This document shows, piece by piece, positions 1 through 7,400 of a DNA stretch of 10,671 nt (its first letter is position 1; the number at the start of each line of letters is the position of its first letter). The notes beneath the pieces are model-generated. The model was not told where the DNA came from. It did not search any database and worked only from the letters and a program-made list of their open reading frames with translations. The translations under genes and the position numbers were made by a program. Location of the stretch: positions 1-10,671 of the forward strand of contig JABEUL010000029.1 of assembly GCA_013044465.1 (NCBI GenBank), in the 5' to 3' direction. The stretch comes from Acidimicrobiales bacterium. Lineage in GTDB: Bacteria; Actinomycetota; Acidimicrobiia; Acidimicrobiales; JABEUL01.

Positions 1-660
1 GTTATGAGTAATTATAAAAAAAGTAGCACCTGTTTCATTTTGAACTTTCACCACAAGCTCGTCAAGATAGGCAACTCTGACCGGATCGAGACCTGAATCA
101 GGCTCGTCGAACAAAACAATTTCAGGCTCCAAAACAAGTGCCCTGGCAAGCCCGGCCCTCTTTCTCATTCCTCCGGATACTTCACCTGGAAGCTTGGAAA
201 GGTGATCTGAAAGCCCCACAAGCTCAGAGTATTCAATGACTCTTCGTCTGATATCAGCCTCGCTTTTTTTGGTGTGTTCCCGTAGAGGAAATGCAATGTT
301 TTCGAATAAATTAAGCGAGCCAAATAACGCTCCGTCTTGGAACAGCACGCCAAGTCTCTTTCTTAGTGTGAATAGTTCCTTGACTCTCATCCCGACAATG
401 GATTCGCCGAAAACCATTACCTGGCCACGATCTGGACCAAGTAGCCCAATAATTATTTTCAAGAGGACAGATTTTCCAGTCCCAGATGGCCCAAGTACTG
501 CTGTTGTCCTTCCTTTGGGCACATCAAAGGTAACGTTTCTTAAGATCGTATTTCCTCCAAAACTCTTCGTCACACCTCCGAGATGAATCATTGGCTCTGG
601 TGCTGCAACATTTTGGTGTACTGGTATAAGGGGCAAAGGACTGCTAACTGCGCTTTTCAT
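1..660 (-). CDS. Mce-system ABC transporter ATPase (Mkl/MceG/MlaF-like), 3' partial
   Basis: The 220 visible codons run from an ATG at 660 to the window edge with no stop, so the C-terminus is missing. It is the cytoplasmic ATPase that powers YrbE/Mce lipid import. Seen directly: Walker A GPSGTGKS (57-64), Q-loop Q108, signature SGGMRKR (162-168), Walker B ending in DEP (185-187), D-loop SGLD (189-192) and switch His219 one residue before the cut. The SGGMRKR signature with DEPDSGLDPV after Walker B is typical of the Mkl/MlaF branch rather than general importers. The first ~23 residues precede the ABC fold; an in-frame ATG at codon 24 (591) is an alternative start. Neither start has a clear Shine-Dalgarno sequence. 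It lies on the opposite strand from the permease/MCE operon, downstream of the sigma factor gene. Confidence 0.93.
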   Translation of the reverse strand, partial: MKSAVSSPLPLIPVHQNVAAPEPMIHLGGVTKSFGGNTILRNVTFDVPKGRTTAVLGPSGTGKSVLLKIIIGLLGPDRGQVMVFGESIVGMRVKELFTLRKRLGVLFQDGALFGSLNLFENIAFPLREHTKKSEADIRRRVIEYSELVGLSDHLSKLPGEVSGGMRKRAGLARALVLEPEIVLFDEPDSGLDPVRVAYLDELVVKVQNETGATFFIITHN

Positions 661-937
661 GCTATGAGAACGTGTGAGATCGAACTTTCTTGCGAATTAG
701 ATCCGACATCTTCAAGTTTCATCATTAATTAATACAACTTCCAATGATTATTGAGAGTTCTATGTGTACTGGCAACTCCTGATTCTTTACGCCCAAAAGG
801 ACAAATAATCAGCTACGCTAAGGAACCGATTGAATCTGCCCTCTATTCATTTTGTACGCAATTTCATTTCACAGCCGAACAAGCTGGTCGAAGAACTGGG
901 CGACTTAAAGTGAATGTAAAGTCATGGACCAAAAGCT
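661..937. other. Intergenic region between sigma factor and ATPase genes
   Basis: This 277-bp stretch separates two minus-strand genes. I see no convincing rho-independent terminator after the sigma gene; the best inverted pair is a 5-bp stem at 902-906/919-923 with a 12-nt loop and no U-tract. On the minus strand, a 21-codon ORF (ATG at 722, or 22 codons from the adjacent ATG at 725) ends in TGA at 657, overlapping the ATPase start codon as ATGA. A GGAAG lies about 12 nt upstream of the 725 ATG. It could be a coupling leader peptide or chance. No strong -35/-10 pair was found. Whether the ATPase has its own promoter or is read through from the sigma gene is undecided. Confidence 0.5.
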
Positions 938-2146
938 TCAGGGGAGAGTACTCGAAGTCGCCTGTTGAATCGTCGGGGTATTTGACACCTGTGAATATGT
1001 GGAGTTCACTACTGAAGTGGCTGAGCTAAGTCCGGTTGAGACCGTAGTATTAGCTGCGCCACTGATTCCCTGAATTGGTAAAGTGCCGATAATTTGATTA
1101 ATAGCAGAAAGCGGCGGTGACAAAACTGTTGAAATATTCGAATTCAGCGGGGCATTCGGGAGAGTCACCGACGGCATCAAACCGGTTCCATTTGCCGCCG
1201 GACTAGCCGAAGAGCCACTTGGATACTTTGTTGGAACGGGTTGATTGCTTAAAGGAGAACTCGTTCCTTTATTTAAACCTGACAAAGAAGCTGATCCAGC
1301 ATTAACAACATGTTTAGATGAGTGCAAAACCGGTGAAGGCGTCGACTTTGATGGCATGGATCCAAGATTTGACGCAAGAACAATAGTGGCACACAGAACT
1401 ACACTTCCAACTGGGGTAACAGCTCTTAGAATTCGTCCTCCACCACTGTCTAGAGTGATTCGCTTCGCATTTAGTTTTGCCATTCCCTCTTGTAGTTTTC
1501 TTAAAAGTGGAATTAATATAACTGCAAAACCACCGCGACCTTCGGGCCCAACAACGAACTGGATTTCTCGCTTGAGTGCCTGCCGAGCTCGAAATAAGAG
1601 TGATTCAACCGTAGAGATACGCACGCCTTCGGCATCGGCAATCTCCTCGTAAGTCCACTCGTTGACTTCACGCATTTTCAACACTCTCTGGTGGCGATCT
1701 GAAAGTCTTCCCAGGGCTACATGAACAAACTCTTGGTTTTGGGATCTCACCACATGGTCAGAAGGATCTGATTCCGATGCGGCAAAGTCGATATTGTTCT
1801 CTCTTGCCTCATTGCGAGACCTTGCTCTTAAGACATCGGTGCAAATATGCGACGCAATAACTGAGAGCCATGGATAAAACCGCTTTTCCCCATCCAAGTT
1901 TTTTAACGACCGCCAGGCCCTGACAAAAGTCTCCTGAGTGGCGTCTTGAGCATCATCTACGTCTCCGAGACGAGATTTGCAAAACCTCAATACTCGCCTT
2001 TTATAAATTGAATAAAGCTCGTCAAAAGCATCATGATCCCCACCTTGGAATCTCTCAACTAATGCCTTATCGCGAATAATATCTACATCGCCGTCACAGT
2101 AATTATTTAAAGCAGTACCGCTAGTTTCCACTTGAAGCAAAACCAC
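938..2146 (-). CDS. ECF-type sigma-70 family factor with C-terminal membrane anchor and Ser/Thr/Pro-rich tail
   Basis: 402 residues from a GTG at 2146. Region 2 spans about 40-110, including DATQETFVRAWR (68-79) and YPWLSVIA (91-98). Region 4 spans about 144-196, with helix-turn-helix residues TYEEIADAEGVRISTVES (165-182). No sigma region 3 separates them, as in ECF factors. After region 4 come a short hydrophobic patch (206-215), then R238 and R241, then a hydrophobic segment at about 243-261. This fits one membrane helix with the sigma domains inside the cell. Residues 263-402 are low-complexity, rich in Ser/Thr/Pro/Asn and lack Cys; they would be outside. An ECF factor is usually ~200 residues, so half of this protein is extension. 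The GTG start is chosen because AAAGGA lies 8 nt upstream and a good promoter lies just before it; a longer frame from TTG at 2200 would overlap that promoter and lacks a Shine-Dalgarno. No separate anti-sigma gene is visible. Control of the adjacent mce operon is inference. Confidence 0.88.
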   Translation of the reverse strand: MVLLQVETSGTALNNYCDGDVDIIRDKALVERFQGGDHDAFDELYSIYKRRVLRFCKSRLGDVDDAQDATQETFVRAWRSLKNLDGEKRFYPWLSVIASHICTDVLRARSRNEARENNIDFAASESDPSDHVVRSQNQEFVHVALGRLSDRHQRVLKMREVNEWTYEEIADAEGVRISTVESLLFRARQALKREIQFVVGPEGRGGFAVILIPLLRKLQEGMAKLNAKRITLDSGGGRILRAVTPVGSVVLCATIVLASNLGSMPSKSTPSPVLHSSKHVVNAGSASLSGLNKGTSSPLSNQPVPTKYPSGSSASPAANGTGLMPSVTLPNAPLNSNISTVLSPPLSAINQIIGTLPIQGISGAANTTVSTGLSSATSVVNSTYSQVSNTPTIQQATSSTLP

Positions 2147-2154
2147 TTGCAGTG

Positions 2155-2160
2155 TCCTTT
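2155..2160 (-). promoter_or_regulatory. Ribosome binding site of the sigma factor gene
   Basis: Minus-strand AAAGGA sits 8 nt before the GTG at 2146. It decides the start in favour of GTG over the in-frame upstream TTG at 2200. Confidence 0.65.
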
Positions 2161-2171
2161 CGTACAAGATT

Positions 2172-2200
2172 ATGATACGCCTAGTGAAATAATTTGACAA
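2172..2200 (-). promoter_or_regulatory. Predicted sigma70-type promoter of the sigma factor gene
   Basis: On the minus strand TTGTCA (2200-2195) is followed by a 17-nt spacer and TATCAT (2177-2172), close to the consensus -35/-10 pair at optimal spacing. AT-rich sequence just upstream (2203-2236) could act as an UP element. Transcription would begin near 2165, a few bases ahead of the Shine-Dalgarno sequence. It resembles a housekeeping promoter, not an ECF autoregulatory one, so the sigma gene may be expressed constitutively with the protein controlled after translation (inference). Confidence 0.6.
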
Positions 2201-2236
2201 GCAAAATTTTAAGATTTCAAAAAATTGTCATAAAAA

Positions 2237-2259
2237 GGTACTCAAAGCATTGGTACTCA
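2237..2259 (+). repeat. 8-bp direct repeat GGTACTCA, candidate operator
   Basis: GGTACTCA occurs at 2237-2244 and again at 2252-2259, a 15-bp period separated by 7 bp. It lies between the sigma gene's promoter and the mce operon. Downstream, a loose -10-like AATAAT is at 2269-2274 with no recognisable -35 at the right distance. A factor-dependent promoter with the repeat as binding site is therefore possible. Chance is not excluded. Confidence 0.35.
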
Positions 2260-2322
2260 CACTTTTAGAATAATTTTTCCACATTCACCGAAAGTTTTTC
2301 GCTCAGCGCACGTTTCCACACC

Positions 2323-3117
2323 ATGAACGACACCCTGAGAGTTCGGCAAAACAGTATTAGTCGTGGGATTATTGAAACTGGAAAGATGGTTTCTTTGGCC
2401 ATGGAAGCCCTGCGTCAGATGTTCAAAAAGGGAATTCCCGTCGGTGAGACCATAGAGCAGGGCTGGTTTTTAGCCAGGGTAACAACAGTTCCGCTGATTT
2501 TGATTTCTATTCCATTTGGGATGGTTATAGCTCTTGAAGTTGGCTCCCTTCTTTCACAAATTGGCGCTCAGTCCCAGCTAGGGGCAGCCATGGTGCTAGC
2601 AGTAGTGAGAGAACAAGCCCCTCTAGCAACCGCTCTTTTGGTAGCTGGAGCAGGTGGATCTGCAATGTGTTCGGACCTTGGGTCAAGAAAAATTCGAGAC
2701 GAGCTCTCTGCGATGGAAGTCATGGGAGTAGACCCGATTCATAGATTGGTGCTTCCCCGAATTATTGCAGCTACTATCATCGCTATTCTTCTTGATGGAA
2801 TAGTCTCAGTTGCAGGAATTTTAGGTGGGCTTTACTTTGGCGTCCACTCAATTCACATCACCACATCAAGTTTCTTCTCTACTTTTAGCGAACTAAGCCA
2901 GCTTGCTGATCTTTTCATGGCCCTATTTAAAGCAGCCATATTTGGGTTCATTGCCGCAACGGTTGCCTGTTACAAGGGAATGAATGCTTCTGGGGGTTCA
3001 AAGAGTGTTGGGGATGCTGTGAATAAAGCCGTGGTCACCACATTTATCCTGGCCTTTTTTGTCAACTTTGTTTTGACGGTTTTTTACTTCAACTTCATTC
3101 CCCAGAAGGTAATCTGA
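2323..3117 (+). CDS. yrbEA: Mce-system permease YrbEA (MlaE family)
   Basis: 264 residues, the usual length for MlaE/YrbE permeases. As the first of a permease pair it forms the membrane channel that receives lipid from the MCE tube. Hydrophobic segments lie near 53-74, 88-112, 146-172, 196-216 and 236-258. The family's cytoplasmic coupling-loop motif is clear at 126-146 (DELSAMEVMGVDPIHRLVLPR minus its last residue), as is the GGSKSVGDAV block near 224-233. An N-terminal ~40-residue amphipathic stretch precedes the first membrane segment. The ATG at 2323 lacks an obvious Shine-Dalgarno sequence; internal ATGs at codons 22 and 27 are possible but would remove that stretch. It opens the operon, about 120 bp from the sigma gene's promoter, and its TGA shares a base with the next ATG. 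Confidence 0.93.
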   Translation: MNDTLRVRQNSISRGIIETGKMVSLAMEALRQMFKKGIPVGETIEQGWFLARVTTVPLILISIPFGMVIALEVGSLLSQIGAQSQLGAAMVLAVVREQAPLATALLVAGAGGSAMCSDLGSRKIRDELSAMEVMGVDPIHRLVLPRIIAATIIAILLDGIVSVAGILGGLYFGVHSIHITTSSFFSTFSELSQLADLFMALFKAAIFGFIAATVACYKGMNASGGSKSVGDAVNKAVVTTFILAFFVNFVLTVFYFNFIPQKVI

Positions 3118-3932
3118 TGGCAATCTCCCTTATCCAACGTAAAAACGGATGGCACCTAGGAGAGCAGTCCACTTTCTACTTCCGAGCTCTATGGTCGCTG
3201 CCGAAAGGTCTCAAATACAAAAAAGAGATACTCATTTTAATTTCCGACATTTCATCTGGTGCCGGTGCTCTGATCATTGGTGGCGGCATGTTCTTTGTCG
3301 TGGTATCTATTGCATTTTTTACCGGAACTGAAGTCGGACTGGAAGGATACACGGGACTTCAGCAGATTGGAGCGCAAGCTTTCACTGGGGTGATTTCATC
3401 TTTAGCTAACACAAGGGAGATTACCCCACTTGTTGCTGGTGTGGCCTTGGCCGCCCAAATAGGAGCTGGTTATACAGCGCAACTCGGTGCAATGAGAATT
3501 TCAGAAGAGATAGACGCCCTTGAAGTCCAAGGTGTGGACAGCTTTGTCTACTTAGTTGCTACCCGAATTTGGGCAGTACTAATCACGATGATACCCCTGT
3601 ATCTTGCAGCACTATTTGCAAGCTACTTTGCAACTGAGCTAATAGTAACCAAATTCTTTTCTTTGTCCAGCGGTACTTACTTGCATTACTTCCACCTATT
3701 TCTGCCGGGCATTGATGTCTTTTACTCTTTTTTGAAGGCAATGGTCTTTGCTGTAATCGTTACTATGATTCACTGCTACTACGGCTACAGAGCTTCTGGG
3801 GGTCCAGAAGGTGTTGGCGTGGCAGCAGGACGAGCCATCAGACTTTCAATAATTGCTGTAGTTCTTGCCAACCTGCTTATGTCACTTGTCATGTTCGGCG
3901 GAACAGTCACAACTGCGAGGTTGGTAGGATGA
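3117..3932 (+). CDS. yrbEB: Mce-system permease YrbEB (MlaE family)
   Basis: 271 residues; second permease subunit, expected to dimerise with YrbEA. Membrane segments lie near 47-69, 101-118, 148-176, 204-221 and 241-262. The MlaE coupling motif is at about 124-150, with the core EEIDALEVQGVD (130-141) and the closing ATR. This copy has VQGVDSF where YrbEA has VMGVDPI, so the usual Pro is Ser here. A second conserved block, ASGGPEGVGVAAGRA (226-240), is closer to family consensus than its YrbEA counterpart. Translation starts at an ATG overlapping the preceding stop (TGATG), with AGAAGG 7 nt upstream. The stop overlaps the next gene as ATGA. Confidence 0.93.
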   Translation: MAISLIQRKNGWHLGEQSTFYFRALWSLPKGLKYKKEILILISDISSGAGALIIGGGMFFVVVSIAFFTGTEVGLEGYTGLQQIGAQAFTGVISSLANTREITPLVAGVALAAQIGAGYTAQLGAMRISEEIDALEVQGVDSFVYLVATRIWAVLITMIPLYLAALFASYFATELIVTKFFSLSSGTYLHYFHLFLPGIDVFYSFLKAMVFAVIVTMIHCYYGYRASGGPEGVGVAAGRAIRLSIIAVVLANLLMSLVMFGGTVTTARLVG

Positions 3933-5200
3933 AAACTCATTTTGGAAAGGCAATTTTCGGAATATTTTCCACAATTTTGTTAATAGTTTCCGTGGTTCTT
4001 TTGGTTGAGCAGTCTGATGGAGCCTTTAGCAGGAACTACCAACTATCGGGTCTTTTTTCATCAGCGGGGACAGGACTTTATCCTGGAGCACTTGTGACAT
4101 TGCGAGGAGTTCAAATTGGCCATGTAGGTACAATAAAACTCAGCGGATCAAAGGCTCTAGTCACTCTTTCGATCAATCCAAATGAAAAACTACCAGTGGG
4201 CTCAGTAGCAACCATTACTCCTCAAAATATTTTTGGCGCTGAGGAGGTTTCGATTTCTTACACTTCGCACATGAATCCTCCATTTTTAAACCCCGGAGGG
4301 AGAATATTGCACACCAAAGTGTCAGAGCAGTTCCAGCAACTCTTTCAAGCCGCTGCTCCTCTCTTGTCCAGGGTTAACTCCACTTATCTAGGAAACGTTA
4401 TTACAGGCCTCAACCAGGCAACCATAAATGAAGCCCCGAGAATAACTCTTGGAATTGAACAAGAAGCTCAATTTGGTGAGTTACTTTCTTCGACATTAGA
4501 CGCCCAACTCACGGTTCTCGATTCCTTTACAAAGTTAAGTCAAGTATTGAGCCAAACAGGAAATTACTTCAATGAGATAGGTTCAGCCTCCAACCAGTTT
4601 CTCCCAGCCTTTAATCAAGCTGCCAACGCTTATTCCAAACTAATTAGTAACTTCAGTGCGTTTTCTGAGAATTTGGCTCAGTTTCTATATGCCTATCATC
4701 CAGATATTGTCACTCTAATCACCCAAGGTGACAATGTCGCAAGGATTTTCTTAGCAAATGAGTCAGGTGTAGAGAATTTGATTCACGGCCTATATAGATA
4801 TGTCTACAAGATTGCCAATAGCGCGGGACCTTCGGCTGAGACTCTTCCAAACGGATCAACATTTGGATACTTTAAGACATTTATACTCTTTAGCGACGTC
4901 AACAGTCTTGTGTGCAACTTAATAGCCCCGCCCACTCCTGGATTGAGCGCACTGATTCCCCTTCAGCAAGCGATCGAATCGCCGGGAAGTCCATTCAATT
5001 GCTCAGCTCAAATTGCAAGTTTCAATAAAGCTCAGCTGCTACCTGCCCCACCCGGTGCCCCCCCGGTTACAAGTCCTGCTATCAACACCGCTGTGGAGAA
5101 CACGCTGAATCAGGCAATGGCGATACTTGGATATCCCGAGAACCCTACTTCGTCGAATCTCAACTCGTACCTATCAATGTTGATCGGACAATCACCATGA
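3929..5200 (+). CDS. mceA: MCE family protein, first subunit (MceA position)
   Basis: 423 residues. One N-terminal membrane helix (about 6-27) is followed by the MCE/MlaD beta domain (about 36-118), with GLYPGALVTLRGVQIG (49-64) and the pore-loop segment NIFGAEEVSI (100-109). A long helical region (about 130-300) should contribute to the substrate tube. Its hydrophobic anchors at 214, 235, 260 and 281 follow the register shared by all six subunits, while the earlier ones (172, 193) are degenerate. The C-terminal part is longer than in most sister subunits. It has Cys329 and Cys358 and a Pro-rich linker (LPAPPGAPPV, 371-380) before a final short helix. The start ATG overlaps the yrbEB stop (ATGA) and GAGG lies about 9 nt upstream. 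The letter A is assigned by position. Confidence 0.9.
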   Translation: MKTHFGKAIFGIFSTILLIVSVVLLVEQSDGAFSRNYQLSGLFSSAGTGLYPGALVTLRGVQIGHVGTIKLSGSKALVTLSINPNEKLPVGSVATITPQNIFGAEEVSISYTSHMNPPFLNPGGRILHTKVSEQFQQLFQAAAPLLSRVNSTYLGNVITGLNQATINEAPRITLGIEQEAQFGELLSSTLDAQLTVLDSFTKLSQVLSQTGNYFNEIGSASNQFLPAFNQAANAYSKLISNFSAFSENLAQFLYAYHPDIVTLITQGDNVARIFLANESGVENLIHGLYRYVYKIANSAGPSAETLPNGSTFGYFKTFILFSDVNSLVCNLIAPPTPGLSALIPLQQAIESPGSPFNCSAQIASFNKAQLLPAPPGAPPVTSPAINTAVENTLNQAMAILGYPENPTSSNLNSYLSMLIGQSP

Positions 5201-6270
5201 AAAGTCATGCTCAATCTAAAAAGACAATTTTGACAGCCTCAAAACTGGCAGTATTTACTGCAGTTTGTCTGGTACTTCTATCATGGCTATTTATCAGGAT
5301 TGGCAACCTCCACTTTTTCACCAACGACGTCTCTTACCAAGCACAACTGCAAGATGCGACAGGCTTGGCAGTTGGAGATTCCGTAAAGATTGCCGGAGTG
5401 ACGGTGGGACAAGTTTCCGGAATCTCAGTAGTTAGAAACTATGCTCTAGTTTCTTTTAAAGTCCAAAAGAATGTGACCTTGCGTGCCACAACTGGAGTGG
5501 GACTTCAGTGGCACAATGTTTTAGGGCAACAGTTCTTGTACCTTTACCCCGGCACCCAAGGTTCGATTCTCAAACCTGGCGGTACTATCCCATTATCCCA
5601 GAGTTACCAAAGTGCTAATTTCGGTGAGTTCCTTAATGCTTTAGGGCCATTCTTGTCAGCCATAAATCCAAGTCAAGCGAACGCTTTTGTTGAGGCAGTT
5701 TTAACTTCCCTGCAAGGCAACTCAGGCGAGCTCAACCAGTTGATCTCCTCGACGGCTTCGCTGTCTCAAACATTAGGAAGTCAAGACACTCAGGTAGGTA
5801 CACTCATAGTAAATCTGAATCAAGTACTAACTGCTCTGGCATCTAGGAGCAGCGACCTAAAATCGGTGATCGATAATTTCGACGTGACTGCTTCTGCTCT
5901 AGCATCGAAAAATCAGCTTCTTGACCAGGTTGTGGGAAACCTATCAACTATTGAGTCCGACCTTGCTGGATTAGTCAAAACTAATCAAGGAAATCTCTCC
6001 AGTGCAGTCTCCAATCTTGCAAGCGTAAGTGGCACGGTTGCCGCTAACGAATCACAGCTTTCAAAAGGTCTCTCAACCCTTGGACAGGGTCTAGCCCCAT
6101 ATACACTCATTTCTTCTTACGGTCAATGGTTCCAGATCCAAACTGTCTACACTTGCCTAGCAGGACAGCTCAACTGCAGCTACTACCAGCAAGCTGCATC
6201 TTCTCCGTCGCTCCCAAGTGGTTCAAGTGTTCAATCTATCTTGGCCATGGTTGCAGGAGGTGGAAGTTGA
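5197..6270 (+). CDS. mceB: MCE family protein, second subunit (MceB position)
   Basis: 357 residues. Membrane helix about 14-34, MCE domain about 45-135 with GLAVGDSVKIAGVTVGQV (56-73) and the pore-loop segment NVLGQQFLYL (107-116). The helical tube region (about 140-300) shows the clearest periodicity in the window: L179, V200, L221, L242, L267 and L288, each opening an h-x-x-h-h pattern, with Arg217 four residues before the third anchor. The C-terminus is short, with Cys320 and Cys327 (C-x6-C) in a Tyr-rich segment and a Ser/Pro-rich end. It begins at an ATG overlapping the preceding stop (ATGA) and its stop overlaps a TTG start codon. The letter B is positional. Confidence 0.9.
   Translation: MKSHAQSKKTILTASKLAVFTAVCLVLLSWLFIRIGNLHFFTNDVSYQAQLQDATGLAVGDSVKIAGVTVGQVSGISVVRNYALVSFKVQKNVTLRATTGVGLQWHNVLGQQFLYLYPGTQGSILKPGGTIPLSQSYQSANFGEFLNALGPFLSAINPSQANAFVEAVLTSLQGNSGELNQLISSTASLSQTLGSQDTQVGTLIVNLNQVLTALASRSSDLKSVIDNFDVTASALASKNQLLDQVVGNLSTIESDLAGLVKTNQGNLSSAVSNLASVSGTVAANESQLSKGLSTLGQGLAPYTLISSYGQWFQIQTVYTCLAGQLNCSYYQQAASSPSLPSGSSVQSILAMVAGGGS
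6255..6260 (+). promoter_or_regulatory. Ribosome binding site setting a TTG start for the third MCE gene
   Basis: A full AGGAGG lies 6 nt before the TTG at 6267, inside the end of the second MCE gene. The frame is open back to an ATG at 6126, but those 47 extra codons lie inside mceB and give a Cys/Pro/His-rich peptide unlike any MCE N-terminus. The TTG start places a lysine-bearing N-terminus and membrane helix where the sister proteins have them. Confidence 0.8.
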
Positions 6271-7400
6271 AATCATTTACAGAATTCAATTCAAAAAGAG
6301 TGGGACTAATAGCACTTGGGGCCTTAGGAGCCGTGGTGCTTGCGGTTCTTCTACTTAATCGATCATTTTTCTCAAGTGGATACACAATTGACGCCAGATT
6401 CCAAAATGCTGCTGGGCTAAAGCCCGGTACGAGAGTCCTTATTGCCGGTGTTCCTGTAGGAAGTGTGAAAGGGCTGGAGCTGTCCGGGAACTCAGTCCTA
6501 GTCTCTATGAGAATTGACAATGGCACTGTCTTGCCTGCCCAAACGGATGCATCAATCAACGTGGTAACGGTACTCGGAGTATTGGCCGTAGAGCTTGAGC
6601 CAATTTCCGGATATAGCCATCCGCTTAAGAGTGGTGCAGTCATTACAACAACTTCACTACCGGTTGAGTTCTATGCTATTGAAAACGCCGCGGGAAACCT
6701 ACTTTCAAGGAGTGACGCGAAGGCTTTCAACCAGTTGCTAGAAAGTCTTTCGCAAATTACAGCCGGGAAGCAGCAAGAAGTTCAACAAATAATCTCGGGC
6801 CTTAATAAATTCACTGGCGCCGTTGATACCAGGCGCACTCAGATTAACCAACTCATCGATGCGGCCAATACGCTCGCATCCACGGTGGCTTCAAGAGACA
6901 CACAACTAGCTTCAGTCATCGATAACCTCTCAACAGTAATGGCAGGACTTCAGAGTCATTCAGGAGAACTTGCTTCACTCATTGCCGAAACAGATGCCGC
7001 TGCCAAACAAACAAGTACTTTGCTTGGAAATAATCAACCCCAGATCCAAAACTTGATTACGAATCTCACTTCTTTTCTAAATGTTGTCGCAAATCACCAG
7101 CTCGACTTGGCCCAAGGTGTTTCCTATTTAGGCAGTGCTCTGAAAGGTTTCTCATCGGTTGGTTACTCAGGGCCGCAAAATACGCCAAATACGTGGGCCA
7201 ACATCTATACAAATTTGCTCGGCGCCTCAGGTGCATACGGCGCAATAGGAAACTGTGGCGCACTTGATCAAGCCCTCAATGTTGCTCTAGGTCCAGACCC
7301 ATTGGCCTGCAACCAAAGATCGGGGCCAATTCCAAACACACAAGGCAACCAGTCGACATCTCTATTGCCTCAAGTATTCAAACAAGGAGCCGGGTCATGA
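6267..7400 (+). CDS. mceC: MCE family protein, third subunit (MceC position)
   Basis: 377 residues from a TTG at 6267 that overlaps the mceB stop (TTGA), preceded by AGGAGG. Membrane helix about 11-31, MCE domain about 38-128 with GLKPGTRVLIAGVPVGSV (50-67). The pore-loop segment TVLGVLAVEL (101-110) is notably more hydrophobic than in the other subunits. The helical region carries anchors V172, I193, L214, L235, I260 and L281 in the shared 21/25-residue register, with Arg189 and Arg210 four residues before the second and third. The C-terminal portion has Cys330 and Cys348 and a Gly/Asn/Gln-rich end. The next gene starts in an ATGA overlap, with AAGGAG 7 nt ahead of it inside this gene. The letter C is positional. 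Confidence 0.9.
   Translation: MKSFTEFNSKRVGLIALGALGAVVLAVLLLNRSFFSSGYTIDARFQNAAGLKPGTRVLIAGVPVGSVKGLELSGNSVLVSMRIDNGTVLPAQTDASINVVTVLGVLAVELEPISGYSHPLKSGAVITTTSLPVEFYAIENAAGNLLSRSDAKAFNQLLESLSQITAGKQQEVQQIISGLNKFTGAVDTRRTQINQLIDAANTLASTVASRDTQLASVIDNLSTVMAGLQSHSGELASLIAETDAAAKQTSTLLGNNQPQIQNLITNLTSFLNVVANHQLDLAQGVSYLGSALKGFSSVGYSGPQNTPNTWANIYTNLLGASGAYGAIGNCGALDQALNVALGPDPLACNQRSGPIPNTQGNQSTSLLPQVFKQGAGS

Noticed and set aside
236..586. Plus-strand open frame antisense to the ATPase, and similar frames at 1245-1652, 6236-6643, 7066-7263, 7378-7755, 8489-8704, 8718-8909, 9224-9415 and 9684-9899
   Set aside because: All lie within or across well-supported genes in other frames and show no recognisable protein features.
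902..923. Inverted pair GACTT/AAGTC as a terminator of the sigma gene
   Set aside because: Five base pairs with a 12-nt loop and no T-run on the transcript's downstream side is too weak.
751..1029. Plus-strand 92-codon open frame with a TTG start in the gap after the sigma gene
   Set aside because: A third of it runs antisense through the sigma factor's low-complexity tail, it has no Shine-Dalgarno sequence, and the protein resembles nothing I recognise.
2147..2200. TTG at 2200 as the start of the sigma factor
   Set aside because: This stretch contains a near-consensus promoter and no Shine-Dalgarno sequence precedes the TTG; the GTG at 2146 has AAAGGA 8 nt upstream.
2194..2222. TTGACA at 2194-2199 as the -35 of the mce operon promoter
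   Set aside because: It matches the consensus -35, but no acceptable -10 lies 16-18 nt downstream (the sequence there is TTCAAAA). It is mostly the complement of the minus-strand -35.
6126..6266. ATG at 6126 as the start of the third MCE protein
   Set aside because: The extra 47 codons lie inside the second MCE gene and encode a peptide unlike MCE N-termini; TTG at 6267 has AGGAGG at the right distance and the usual overlap.
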